From positions 1 to 64,000 of the forward strand of contig CAVZCJ010000010.1 in assembly GCA_963773625.1 (NCBI GenBank): a stretch of 64,000 nucleotides of DNA, given 5' to 3'. Positions within the stretch are counted from its first letter, which is position 1. Each line of letters opens with the position of its first letter. Position numbers and translations under genes: made by a program. Under the pieces are notes generated by a model that saw nothing but the letters and a program-made list of their open reading frames with translations, ran no database searches and had not been told where the DNA came from. This DNA is from DATARH01 sp963773625. Lineage in GTDB: Bacteria; Pseudomonadota; Alphaproteobacteria; ATCC43930; CGMCC-115725. Below, in pieces: positions 8,673 to 16,831 of this stretch.

Positions 8673-9518
8673 CTAAAGGCCAAAGCGCGCCCAAAGCAGC
8701 CGTGCCTCGAGCCAATCGACGAGCTCGGCGACAAAGCTGAAACGCTCGGTCTCGATACCGCGCCGTGGCCGCGGCAGAAACCAGCGCCGCCGCCGCTGCC
8801 CGCTCGGAATTGACACCAGCCGCACCCGCTCGCTGAACCGCGCCCGCATCACCGCGCGTAGATCGCCGATGCCGTCGATCAGACCACGGGATAGCGCCAT
8901 GCGCCCCGTCATCACCTCGCCGCTGAATAGCATTTCGTCGGTCGCATCTATCTTGCCGAGGCGACGACGCTTCACGTGGTCCTTGAAGGCCGCATGCATG
9001 TCTTCCTGTAGCACGGCCAAGCGCTCGACATCGCCCTCGCGCTCGGGAAGAAATGGGTCGAGCAGCGACTTCTTCTCGCCTGCCGTGTGCAGGCGCCGGT
9101 CGACGCCGAGCCGATCGATCAGCCGGGTGAACCCGAACCCGCTACTGACCACACCGATCGAGCCGAGCAGCGAAGTTTCATCCGCATAGACCTCGTCGCC
9201 CGCAAGAGCCAGCCAATAGCCGCCCGACGCCGCGACGTCTTCGGCAAAGGCGAAGACCTGTATGCGCTTCTCGTCGGCGAGCTGGCGGATGCGGCGGTAA
9301 AGCAGGGAGGATTGTACCGGCGAACCGCCCGGCGAATTGATAATGATCGCGACTGCGGCGGCACGTTTCTTCGCGAAGGCTCGATCGAGCGCCTTGGCGT
9401 GGCTGGCTAGTGATATCGCGCCCCGCCATTGCCGAGGCCCGATCACGCCGTCAAACCGCAGCACCGGCACGACCGGTGGCGGATCGCGGAAGCGTTCGAT
9501 AAGTTCGGCAAGGCTCAT
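8673..9518 (-). CDS. S49 family serine peptidase (SppA/SohB-like)
   Basis: A ClpP-fold signal-peptide peptidase homologue of 281 residues. The oxyanion segment NSPGGSP lies near residue 61, the nucleophile is Ser98 in DVAASGGYW, and the general-base lysine is Lys150 in GEKKSLLDPF. No N-terminal transmembrane anchor is present, unlike E. coli SppA, so it resembles the short cytosolic or peripheral S49 proteins of alphaproteobacteria. It stands alone, oriented like the IS110 transposase. Confidence 0.9.
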   Translation of the reverse strand: MSLAELIERFRDPPPVVPVLRFDGVIGPRQWRGAISLASHAKALDRAFAKKRAAAVAIIINSPGGSPVQSSLLYRRIRQLADEKRIQVFAFAEDVAASGGYWLALAGDEVYADETSLLGSIGVVSSGFGFTRLIDRLGVDRRLHTAGEKKSLLDPFLPEREGDVERLAVLQEDMHAAFKDHVKRRRLGKIDATDEMLFSGEVMTGRMALSRGLIDGIGDLRAVMRARFSERVRLVSIPSGQRRRRWFLPRPRRGIETERFSFVAELVDWLEARLLWARFGL

Positions 9519-10178
9519 TTAGACGCAGATGGTTATGCGTGAGGTCCGCCGGGTGGCGCGCTTAAGACGCCTAGCCAAAAGTTTCTGAACGACATCGGCC
9601 GCCACGATCGCCGCTTGACGCCGTTCGACCCGCCCTTCGCTCATCTGGTGCCGGTCCCATGGGGAGATGTGCGGCCGAGGATATGATGGAAATCAGCTTG
9701 ACGCGAGCACCGCTTCGGCGCGGGTTCTGATCCTCGAACCGAATGACCAAATCGAAAGCTGCCAGCTTCCCAGTGCGAATGTCGCTTCAGGGGCAAATTG
9801 CGCGGTTGCCAGCGCCGAGACCGAGCGTCCGCTACCGCTCGGGTAAGGGGACATTCGCCAGACACGCAACTACAGCCGCAACGCGCCGAAATCGGACCTT
9901 AGCGCGACCTATGCCATGCTTCCGCAGTCGACCCAGTGCCGACTTTCATCTTCGGCGAAGGCACGCGTCGAGCTCAATAAAGGTCCTATCTCCGGAGTTA
10001 CGCCAGGGCTCGTGGATTCCGCACAAGGCCGCTCTCTCAATTCGGCAAGCCGTCCAAGGTCCCTATTGTCTAGAGTTCCTTGGAATATGCCGGTGATGCG
10101 TTCAATTCAGCGTAGCGCCTCAGGAGTAAATAGCGCTACGGTCAATTCAACAGGTGGCACACTTACCGGGCCTGGCCA
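9519..10178. other. Gene-poor 660-base stretch
   Basis: No convincing gene is seen; short open frames here have shadow-like composition. A weak copy of the dispersed repeat family B (GCGTCCGCTACCGCTCGGG and then GGACATTCGCCAGACACGC) lies near 9828-9875. Confidence 0.5.
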
Positions 10179-13100
10179 ATGTTCGAACCTTCGATCAACA
10201 GCGCGCGAACTGTCGAGATTTTTTCGCTCAGCGTGTTGCGCTCGCTGACGCCAGATCAGCGCGCAAAGCTTGCCGATCTCGGCATTAAGACGCTCAGCGA
10301 CTTATTACACTTCGTGCCGATTCATCACGCCCGGGTAATCGTCGGGATCGCGCAAGGCGACATCCCCTTTGACATCGATATGCGTGATTTCGTCATCGAT
10401 GCGGATGCAGGGCTTTCGCCAACCGAGCTGGCGTCGTCCTCCACGGCAGTGTTGATAGGCATCGGCGCCAATTCAGCGCATATCCTCGAGGACTCGTTTG
10501 AAGTTACGACGGTAGCGCACCTTGCGGCTTTTCCGCCATTTGAAGAAGCGGAAAGACTGCTTCGACGCGCGGCGCATGAGTTCTACGAACCGCCCTCGGC
10601 GCCGGAAGAACTGATCCCACGTATGATAGGCGCCATTGCATCGCGTGTGCGCCTTGCGAGCTTTATTCGTCGCCGTACAGTCGAACTGCCCGCTAGTGCC
10701 CTAAAGCTGGTGATCGCTCAGGGGGCGCCCGCGCTCGACCAGCGCCTCACCAACGCCTTTATTGGGCAGGTTCCCCTCGAAATCGGCCTCGGGTACATCG
10801 TCAAACATACCCAGCTGTGGATTAACCATGGCAGCAGTCTTGGGGAGGTGATCCACAGCCTCGGACTTGCCCCGGCGCAATCGAAGAATGTCGCGATCGT
10901 CGACTGGAAGCACCGACTACTCGCCAGCCGCGATGAGAGCACGACTGCAAGCGAAGATCTTAACTCGCTCCTCATCCACACGCGTGCGCTTGACGAAGTA
11001 ACTCGCGCCGTCGCTGAAGAGCATCAAGCGGGTCGCACCTCGACCGCATCTGCCACAGGCGTCACCGCCGGTGGCGCAGTGGCAACTGGCGCGCTCGTCG
11101 GTGCCATCGGTGGGGCCGTAGTCGGCGGTCTGACCGGCGCGCTCGCCGGTGTCTCCGTGGACGCGTTAACCGGCGGTACAGATGCCGGGCTAGGCACGCT
11201 CAGCGGCACCGTAATCGGATCGGTAGCCGGCAGTGCGGTTGGGGCGGCCGCCGGCGGTGCAGCGGCAAGCCTGATCTTCTCTGGTGCGGGGGCTCTCGGT
11301 TTTATCGAGAGCGAGAGTGACGGTCAGCGTGACATTGTCGGCGAGACACACCAGAACATCCTGGACTTGACCAGCCAAAAATCATCATCGATCCGCTCGC
11401 TGCGCTCAATGGTGGTGGTCGAGGGCGAGCAATCCGAACAGGGCACAATCACCACTTTCAACATTACGAACTACAATCATTCGCACGCGCTGACAATTCA
11501 GTATTTTGAGATTCTGCAGCGCTATCGCGTTCAGCTGACTGCGGATGGCGTAGAGCCGATCCTGTTCCTGCCGTTTCAGCCGGTTGCTTTCGACAAGGAC
11601 CTGCTGGTCGACTATTTCGACATTCTACGCCGCGGCCTCGACCGCGACCTCGCCGACGCTTTCCAGCAACTGATCGACAGCGGCGAAATATTCAGCGTTG
11701 TTTCGGACCCGATCTCGACCTCGTCCGACCCAACCTTGGTCAGCATCACGATCAAATTACGCACAAAAGTCGGCATCGACCTGGGTGCAACTACTGCGGC
11801 AGTAGTGGCAAGCAGTGATCTGCCGCTCGGCTTTCGTGCGATCGCAACCGAGGATGGCGGGCAGTTCGGCGTCTTTGACGATCTCATCGTCAAAACCTTT
11901 GCTGCGACCTTCGCAAATCCGCCTAAGGTGAGCGATATTACGCAGGTCCGCATCGATATTGCTGGCATCGAGAACACCGACTTTAGCGTCGAGGTCGATG
12001 AGGCAAAAATCCAGGGCGACAGCGGACAAACTACCACGTTGCGGTCCATCGACCTTGGCACGAAGCACGCCGGCAACGTAGGCGCGACGACCCTGCGCTT
12101 TGATTTTTCACCAGGTGCCAATCTGGCTCAGGCCGCCGCCGCACCAGCATCTGGCAATGCGATCCTCGACCGCGTGCTGCGCCAGGTCAAAGCCCGAGAG
12201 TATTTGTTCACACGCCTGTTGTTTTCTGGACTCGAACCGGACGCTCTCGGTGACTTGCTCGAAGCGCTCGTGTTTGTCGACAGCAGCCTCAACAGTGTGC
12301 CGCTGCGCAATTTTATCGACCTTCCCGCACTTGGCTTTACAAGCGGCACTATCGTACTGCGGATGAAGTCATTCGCATCAGAAGCGCTCTCCTCAGATTT
12401 AAAGAACTTACCGTCGGTGATGGGAAAAGCGCGCGGCGTTAAGACGACTGACCCCGGCGTCTTGCGCAAGACGGTTGAAACTCTTCGGCTGCTGATCGAT
12501 TTTCCACAAGAGCTTGCGGACTGGTTCGCCAAGAACCGTCAGGACTTCACGCGTTCAGACTACGTCTTTCTTCCGACTTCTGGGTTATTTGCAGAGGCGA
12601 TCCTCGGTCGCTCAAACGCTTCCGAGAAGATTGACTTGACCCGCTTTTTCAATTGGGTGGATTCACCAATTCCCAATGCAGCGCCGGTAATCCAGCCTGT
12701 CTCCGCTGATCGCCCCGCACAGCCCTTACCGAACCTGACACCGACGGTAACGGACTCCGTCCTCAACATTGCCGCGCCGACGCCACTTCCGGATCCGGTC
12801 GGTCTTGCTGCTGCACTGACTGCTGTGCAGAACGGCAATATTTTCCGTGACATGTCACAGGCCGGGGTATTGGGTGCCACGCTGAACACGTTGGCAGGCG
12901 TGTCCGAACGCACGGCAATCTCTGCCGGCCAGTTGAGCGGCGATGCTCTTGCGGCAGCGTTACAATCTGCAACTCAGCTTGCCAACACTGTGGCGCAGGG
13001 GGTGTCGAACCTCGCTGGCGGCGCGCTCAACTCACTCACTAAGCTTGGTGGACAGATCAACACCCCATCACCACCTCCGCCGCCGTCGCCACCTGTACCA

Positions 13101-13949
13101 CCTCCACCTTCTCCACCTGTACCACCTCCACCTTCTCCACCGGTGCCACCCCCGCCTTCTCCACCTGTGCCACCCCCACCGTCACCCCCAGTACCGCCCC
13201 CGCCGCCACCTCCCACTCCCACGGTGCAAGCGGTGGAAATCAAATTGCGTATCTTCGTGCCGAGCCCGGCAGAAGCGGTGCTCCCGCCGTCGCTACTTGG
13301 GGGGGAAGGACTGATGGCCTTTCTTGGTGACAATCGCGGATTCAGCTTTTCGGATGGCAAAAGCCGTCTCGACCTGACGTTCAGCCTCCAAATCAATGTT
13401 GATACGCTCGACGTGGTTGGCACCCCCACCACGGTCATCGCGCCGGGCACCTTAGCGGTATTCAATAAGAGCGATACCGATCCGATCTCGGGAGCTCCGT
13501 CGTGGGCCGTCAAGCTCAAGGCCAATGCGCAACCGCTCCGCATTGTGGTGCCAACTCTCGGAGCAAAAGATGCGTCGGCTAACGCGTTGAAGGTCCCCGG
13601 ACACGCCGATCAATTGCAGGCAATCTTGAATGTCTCAGCTAACCTGACCTATCCGCCAATCCCAGTACCCGCTCTACCCGGGTCAGAGGCCCTTAAATCG
13701 ATCCTCGATTTCCTCGACGCGACAATTGATGCGCAGATCTTCGTTGCCTTTACCCGTGAAGTCGGAGGTCGGCTCAAATTCTTTATCACTGGCCAACACG
13801 ACAAATTTCCAGCTTTCGAGATCTATGTGAACAAACTATGCCCCTACTCCTGGAACCCTATTGTTGAGGGAACAGACCCCCGAGCGATGAAGTCACTAAT
13901 CCAGCAGACGATCGATATGGATCACCCCCTTTTGGTGCCAATCCATTGA
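10179..13949 (+). CDS. Large multidomain protein with glycine-zipper and Pro/Ser spacer, 1256 aa
   Basis: Not recognised as a whole. In order: a short helix-hairpin-like start (LTPDQRAKLADLGIKTLSDLL, about residues 23-43); a helical region; a Gly/Ala-rich glycine-zipper stretch at about 290-377 able to insert in or lie on membranes; strand-rich central domains; a low-complexity linker at about 963-1012 made of five copies of PPPPSPPV; and a C-terminal domain from about 1015 containing FLGDNRGFSFSDGKSRL and GQHDKFPAFEIYVN, which from memory resembles DUF3238. There is no signal peptide. The start has no good ribosome site. The gene is free of frameshifts and isolated, with about 490 bases of gene-free DNA downstream. 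Confidence 0.75.
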   Translation: MFEPSINSARTVEIFSLSVLRSLTPDQRAKLADLGIKTLSDLLHFVPIHHARVIVGIAQGDIPFDIDMRDFVIDADAGLSPTELASSSTAVLIGIGANSAHILEDSFEVTTVAHLAAFPPFEEAERLLRRAAHEFYEPPSAPEELIPRMIGAIASRVRLASFIRRRTVELPASALKLVIAQGAPALDQRLTNAFIGQVPLEIGLGYIVKHTQLWINHGSSLGEVIHSLGLAPAQSKNVAIVDWKHRLLASRDESTTASEDLNSLLIHTRALDEVTRAVAEEHQAGRTSTASATGVTAGGAVATGALVGAIGGAVVGGLTGALAGVSVDALTGGTDAGLGTLSGTVIGSVAGSAVGAAAGGAAASLIFSGAGALGFIESESDGQRDIVGETHQNILDLTSQKSSSIRSLRSMVVVEGEQSEQGTITTFNITNYNHSHALTIQYFEILQRYRVQLTADGVEPILFLPFQPVAFDKDLLVDYFDILRRGLDRDLADAFQQLIDSGEIFSVVSDPISTSSDPTLVSITIKLRTKVGIDLGATTAAVVASSDLPLGFRAIATEDGGQFGVFDDLIVKTFAATFANPPKVSDITQVRIDIAGIENTDFSVEVDEAKIQGDSGQTTTLRSIDLGTKHAGNVGATTLRFDFSPGANLAQAAAAPASGNAILDRVLRQVKAREYLFTRLLFSGLEPDALGDLLEALVFVDSSLNSVPLRNFIDLPALGFTSGTIVLRMKSFASEALSSDLKNLPSVMGKARGVKTTDPGVLRKTVETLRLLIDFPQELADWFAKNRQDFTRSDYVFLPTSGLFAEAILGRSNASEKIDLTRFFNWVDSPIPNAAPVIQPVSADRPAQPLPNLTPTVTDSVLNIAAPTPLPDPVGLAAALTAVQNGNIFRDMSQAGVLGATLNTLAGVSERTAISAGQLSGDALAAALQSATQLANTVAQGVSNLAGGALNSLTKLGGQINTPSPPPPPSPPVPPPPSPPVPPPPSPPVPPPPSPPVPPPPSPPVPPPPPPPTPTVQAVEIKLRIFVPSPAEAVLPPSLLGGEGLMAFLGDNRGFSFSDGKSRLDLTFSLQINVDTLDVVGTPTTVIAPGTLAVFNKSDTDPISGAPSWAVKLKANAQPLRIVVPTLGAKDASANALKVPGHADQLQAILNVSANLTYPPIPVPALPGSEALKSILDFLDATIDAQIFVAFTREVGGRLKFFITGQHDKFPAFEIYVNKLCPYSWNPIVEGTDPRAMKSLIQQTIDMDHPLLVPIH
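13068..13215 (+). repeat. In-gene 24-bp tandem repeat encoding PPPPSPPV
   Basis: Five near-identical 24-base units (pattern CCACCTCCACCTTCTCCACC and a Val codon) encode the Pro/Ser linker. Unit number is likely to vary between strains by slippage without breaking the frame. Confidence 0.85.
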
Positions 13950-14221
13950 TGAACGATCGTCCGCGAGCGAAGGCAATAAATCCCGCGAGACGCAAGAGAT
14001 CGAGCTTGGCAGGCGTTGTCCTCCACCTACTAAAGTAGGCGCGCTTCATCTACATCGAATGCGCTCCGGCCGTTCAATCTGGCCCGTTAGTCCAAGCGGT
14101 CCAAATAGTCGCTTCCGGCGCGACCTCGCCGCGCGCTCAGATTCTGCTGAAGATCTCATTTCCACCCTCTGGAGACGATTTGGCTGCCGCCGGCGGTGTC
14201 CGGATTGGGGCAAGAAGAGCG

Positions 14222-14325
14222 GTCTCCGCCGCCGACAGTCGGCGTCCGCTGTCGCTGGGTAAACCGACCTTCGCCGGGACGCATGGGAGCGGCGGGAACG
14301 CGCCGATTCCGGTCGTTGGGCGCAA
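14222..14325 (+). repeat. Dispersed intergenic repeat, family B
   Basis: GGCGTCCGCTGTCGCTGGGT, then CCTTCGCCGGGACGCATGGG and GCGCCGATTCCGGTCG match 29839-29933 and, more weakly, 9828 and 6599. It lies in the 13950-14437 gap. That gap also has a small palindrome, CCTACTAAAGTAGG, at about 14026-14039 after the large gene, and no visible coding region. Confidence 0.55.
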
Positions 14326-14437
14326 GCAATTTTAAGCTGTCGATCGATTGTTGCGGCTTAAACGGATAAGCTGACACGGTCCGGACATTAGAGACTACGA
14401 AAGTCCTCTGCCGCTGACTTGAACCTTGGAGGCTGAC

Positions 14438-15493
14438 ATGGTCGACGAAGCTAAACTCAATCAGTTTATCGGCCAGATTCTAGGCGATCTCGGTGGCGCG
14501 GCGAGCATTGCATTGGTGCAGATCGGGGATAGGCTGGGGCTTTACAGGGCGCTTCACCAAAAGGGGCCGATGACTATCGCTGAATTGGCGGCCGCGACGG
14601 ATATTGATCAGCGATATTTGCGCGAATGGGCCTCACACCAGGCGGCATCGAACTACCTCTCCTACGATCCAGCCGGCGGGAAATTCAGCCTACCAGAAGA
14701 ACAAGCGATGGTATTCGCGATCGAGGATAGCCCGGTCTACATGCAGGGGGCTTTCGAATTAATGCGGGCGTTGCTCGACAACGAGCCCAAGGTCGAAGCT
14801 GTCTTCAAAACCGGCCAGGGGGTTGCCTGGGGCGACCAGGCCGGATGCATGTTTTGCGCGGTGGCGCGGTTTTTCCGACCCGGCTATCACAACAACCTTG
14901 TTAGTGCTTGGCTGCCCGCTCTTGACGGCGCAGTTGGAAAACTTGAGCAAGGCGCCACGGTTGCTGACGTGGGTTGTGGGCACGGCTGGTCCACCGTGCT
15001 GATGGCAAAGGCATTCCCCAAGTCAAAGTTTGTTGGCTATGACTTCCACCCAAGTTCGATCGATGCGGCCAACGCACATGCCGCCGAGCATGGTGTCGCC
15101 GGCAATTGCCGGTTCGAGATTGGCACGGCCAAGGATTATCCAGGGCGCGATTTCGATCTGGTGACGTTTTTCGACTGCCTGCACGATATGGGCGATCCTG
15201 CGGGTGCCGCCCAGCATGTGCATCGGTCTCTGAAGCCAGACGGGTCATGGATGATCGTCGAACCAATGGCCGGGGACCGGCTCGAGGACAATTTGAACCC
15301 GGTTGGGCGGCTCTACTATGCGGGATCGACGATGATCTGTGTGCCGACCTCGCTATCTCAGGAAGTTGGTGCCGCCCTTGGCGCCCAAGCGGGAGAGGCG
15401 AAACTCCGCGAAGTCATCACTGCCGGAGGGTTCAAAAGCGTTCGGCGCGCGACGGAGACGCCCTTCAACATGATCCTCGAAGCGCGGCCTTAG
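14438..15493 (+). CDS. Class I SAM-dependent methyltransferase with N-terminal winged helix
   Basis: The 351-residue product has an N-terminal helix-turn-helix-like segment (MTIAELAAATDIDQRYLREW, residues 45-64) as in the O-methyltransferase dimerisation and Rv2258c-type group. A Rossmann methyltransferase domain follows, with motif I VADVGCGHGWS at 175-185 and an acidic motif II GYDFHP. The later motif DLVTFFDCLHDMGD also fits. ATG 14438 is chosen because GGAGG lies five bases upstream; a TTG at 14426 is in frame. Substrate unknown. No operon partner. Confidence 0.88.
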   Translation: MVDEAKLNQFIGQILGDLGGAASIALVQIGDRLGLYRALHQKGPMTIAELAAATDIDQRYLREWASHQAASNYLSYDPAGGKFSLPEEQAMVFAIEDSPVYMQGAFELMRALLDNEPKVEAVFKTGQGVAWGDQAGCMFCAVARFFRPGYHNNLVSAWLPALDGAVGKLEQGATVADVGCGHGWSTVLMAKAFPKSKFVGYDFHPSSIDAANAHAAEHGVAGNCRFEIGTAKDYPGRDFDLVTFFDCLHDMGDPAGAAQHVHRSLKPDGSWMIVEPMAGDRLEDNLNPVGRLYYAGSTMICVPTSLSQEVGAALGAQAGEAKLREVITAGGFKSVRRATETPFNMILEARP

Positions 15494-15509
15494 CCGCGAG
15501 GGACCGCGA

Positions 15510-15536
15510 GCCCCGCCCGAGCTACCCAGGCGGGGC
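15510..15536 (+). terminator. GC-rich hairpin after the methyltransferase
   Basis: GCCCCGCC and GGCGGGGC form a perfect 8-bp stem around an 11-base loop, 17 bases after the stop codon. No T-run follows, so intrinsic termination is uncertain. Confidence 0.4.
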
Positions 15537-15990
15537 CGAAGGGAGCCTCAGAGAAGTCGCCTTTGGGGCAAGAACAGTAGCCGCACCCGCCGGCGCCGAG
15601 CGTCTGCTAACGGTTCACTAAGCCGACACTGGCTGGGGCGCTCGGCAACAGGTCAAATGCGCCGAGAGCCGTCATTCGCCGAGACTCCGGTCGATAACGT
15701 GGACCCGCATATCCGGAGGATCGACGGGCCGCGATGGAAGCGCAGGCCCGACCCTGCAGCCGATATTTGACCAGTCGATGGTCTCTGCAGTGAACTCGGG
15801 CGGGCAGGCCGGGAAGGGTACGGCGCTCTTCCTTTTTTGTAGAATGTCAGGTTTTCTTAGCTTTCCCGGGTTTCCGAGCACTCTAAGACGATGCACTTGA
15901 CCGGGGCTGGCCCGATGATCCAAGTCAATGCTGGCTTTGGGGGAGTTGGGTACCTGTCGGTAATCCTGGAAAGTGCGCCAGAGCCCGAAT

Positions 15991-16467
15991 ATGCCGAACG
16001 CCGTCTCTCGAGTTTCGCGATGCCTGCGCCTCGCAGCGGCCGGTTTCACGCTTCTGTTCGCCGGCGTCTGCGCCGCGCAATCGCCGCCCCCAGTCATCAA
16101 CGGCCCGCCGATCCCGCCCGGTCAGGCGCGGGTGTGGTTCTACCGGGTCTTCTTCCCGGAAGACAGCGGCGACATGCCGGCGGTCGCAGTGAACGGACGA
16201 ACAATTGGCTATGCGCGCGCCGGCTGGAGTTTCTATCGCGACATGCCTGCCGGCACCTACCGCGTCAGCGTTGCGAGCTACTTGCCGAGCGGACAGAAGG
16301 ACATTGTCCTGCATCCGGGCAACCAGGCGGCGCTGTCGATCCAGTCGAGCCCCTATGTGACTGGCGATCTCTCGAGCTTTCGCCGTGGCGTATACGATGT
16401 GACCGCCGAGCCGGGCGGCGCAGCCTATCAGCACATCATGCAGACGCAGTTCGGCACCGGCTACTGA
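15991..16467 (+). CDS. Exported DUF2846-like protein, paralogue 1
   Basis: A signal peptide (basic start, hydrophobic LAAAGFTLLFAGVCA, cleavage near AAQ) precedes a roughly 130-residue beta-rich domain. The phrases GQARVWFYRVFFPEDSGDMP, WSFYRDMPAGTYRVSV and RRGVYDVTAEPGGAAY fit the DUF2846/peptidase-associated-like folds that bind surface or lipid partners. Nearly the same protein is encoded at 63204-63686. A GTG at 15973 would add six residues. The 500 bases upstream hold only the hairpin and no gene. Confidence 0.75.
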   Translation: MPNAVSRVSRCLRLAAAGFTLLFAGVCAAQSPPPVINGPPIPPGQARVWFYRVFFPEDSGDMPAVAVNGRTIGYARAGWSFYRDMPAGTYRVSVASYLPSGQKDIVLHPGNQAALSIQSSPYVTGDLSSFRRGVYDVTAEPGGAAYQHIMQTQFGTGY

Positions 16468-16831
16468 GCCTCGCACCGAGCGTGGTCGTCGGTTGGGCGG
16501 CCCAGAGACGGGATCGCACAGGCAGCGAGACTGTGACGGCAATTCAGCGTTCCGGTGGGGATTTGCCGTCGCGCGTCGGACGACGTCTTTCAGCGCCAGC
16601 GCGTCCTTGGCACAGCGCCGTTAAAGGTCCGGTTTCGGCGCTGAGCAGTCGACCAAGTAGCCGGGCAGAGGAGTCGGCAATGCGCCAAATCCGGCCATTC
16701 GCAGCGACGGCAAATTACACACGAACACCCGCATACCGGACTGGCTAAGGTGATTCCCCGAAAGGATCGCGGTAGAAGCTGACCATTCCCTCCGCTACCG
16801 TGGAGAGAATTGGAAGCTTTCGCGCTGTGCG

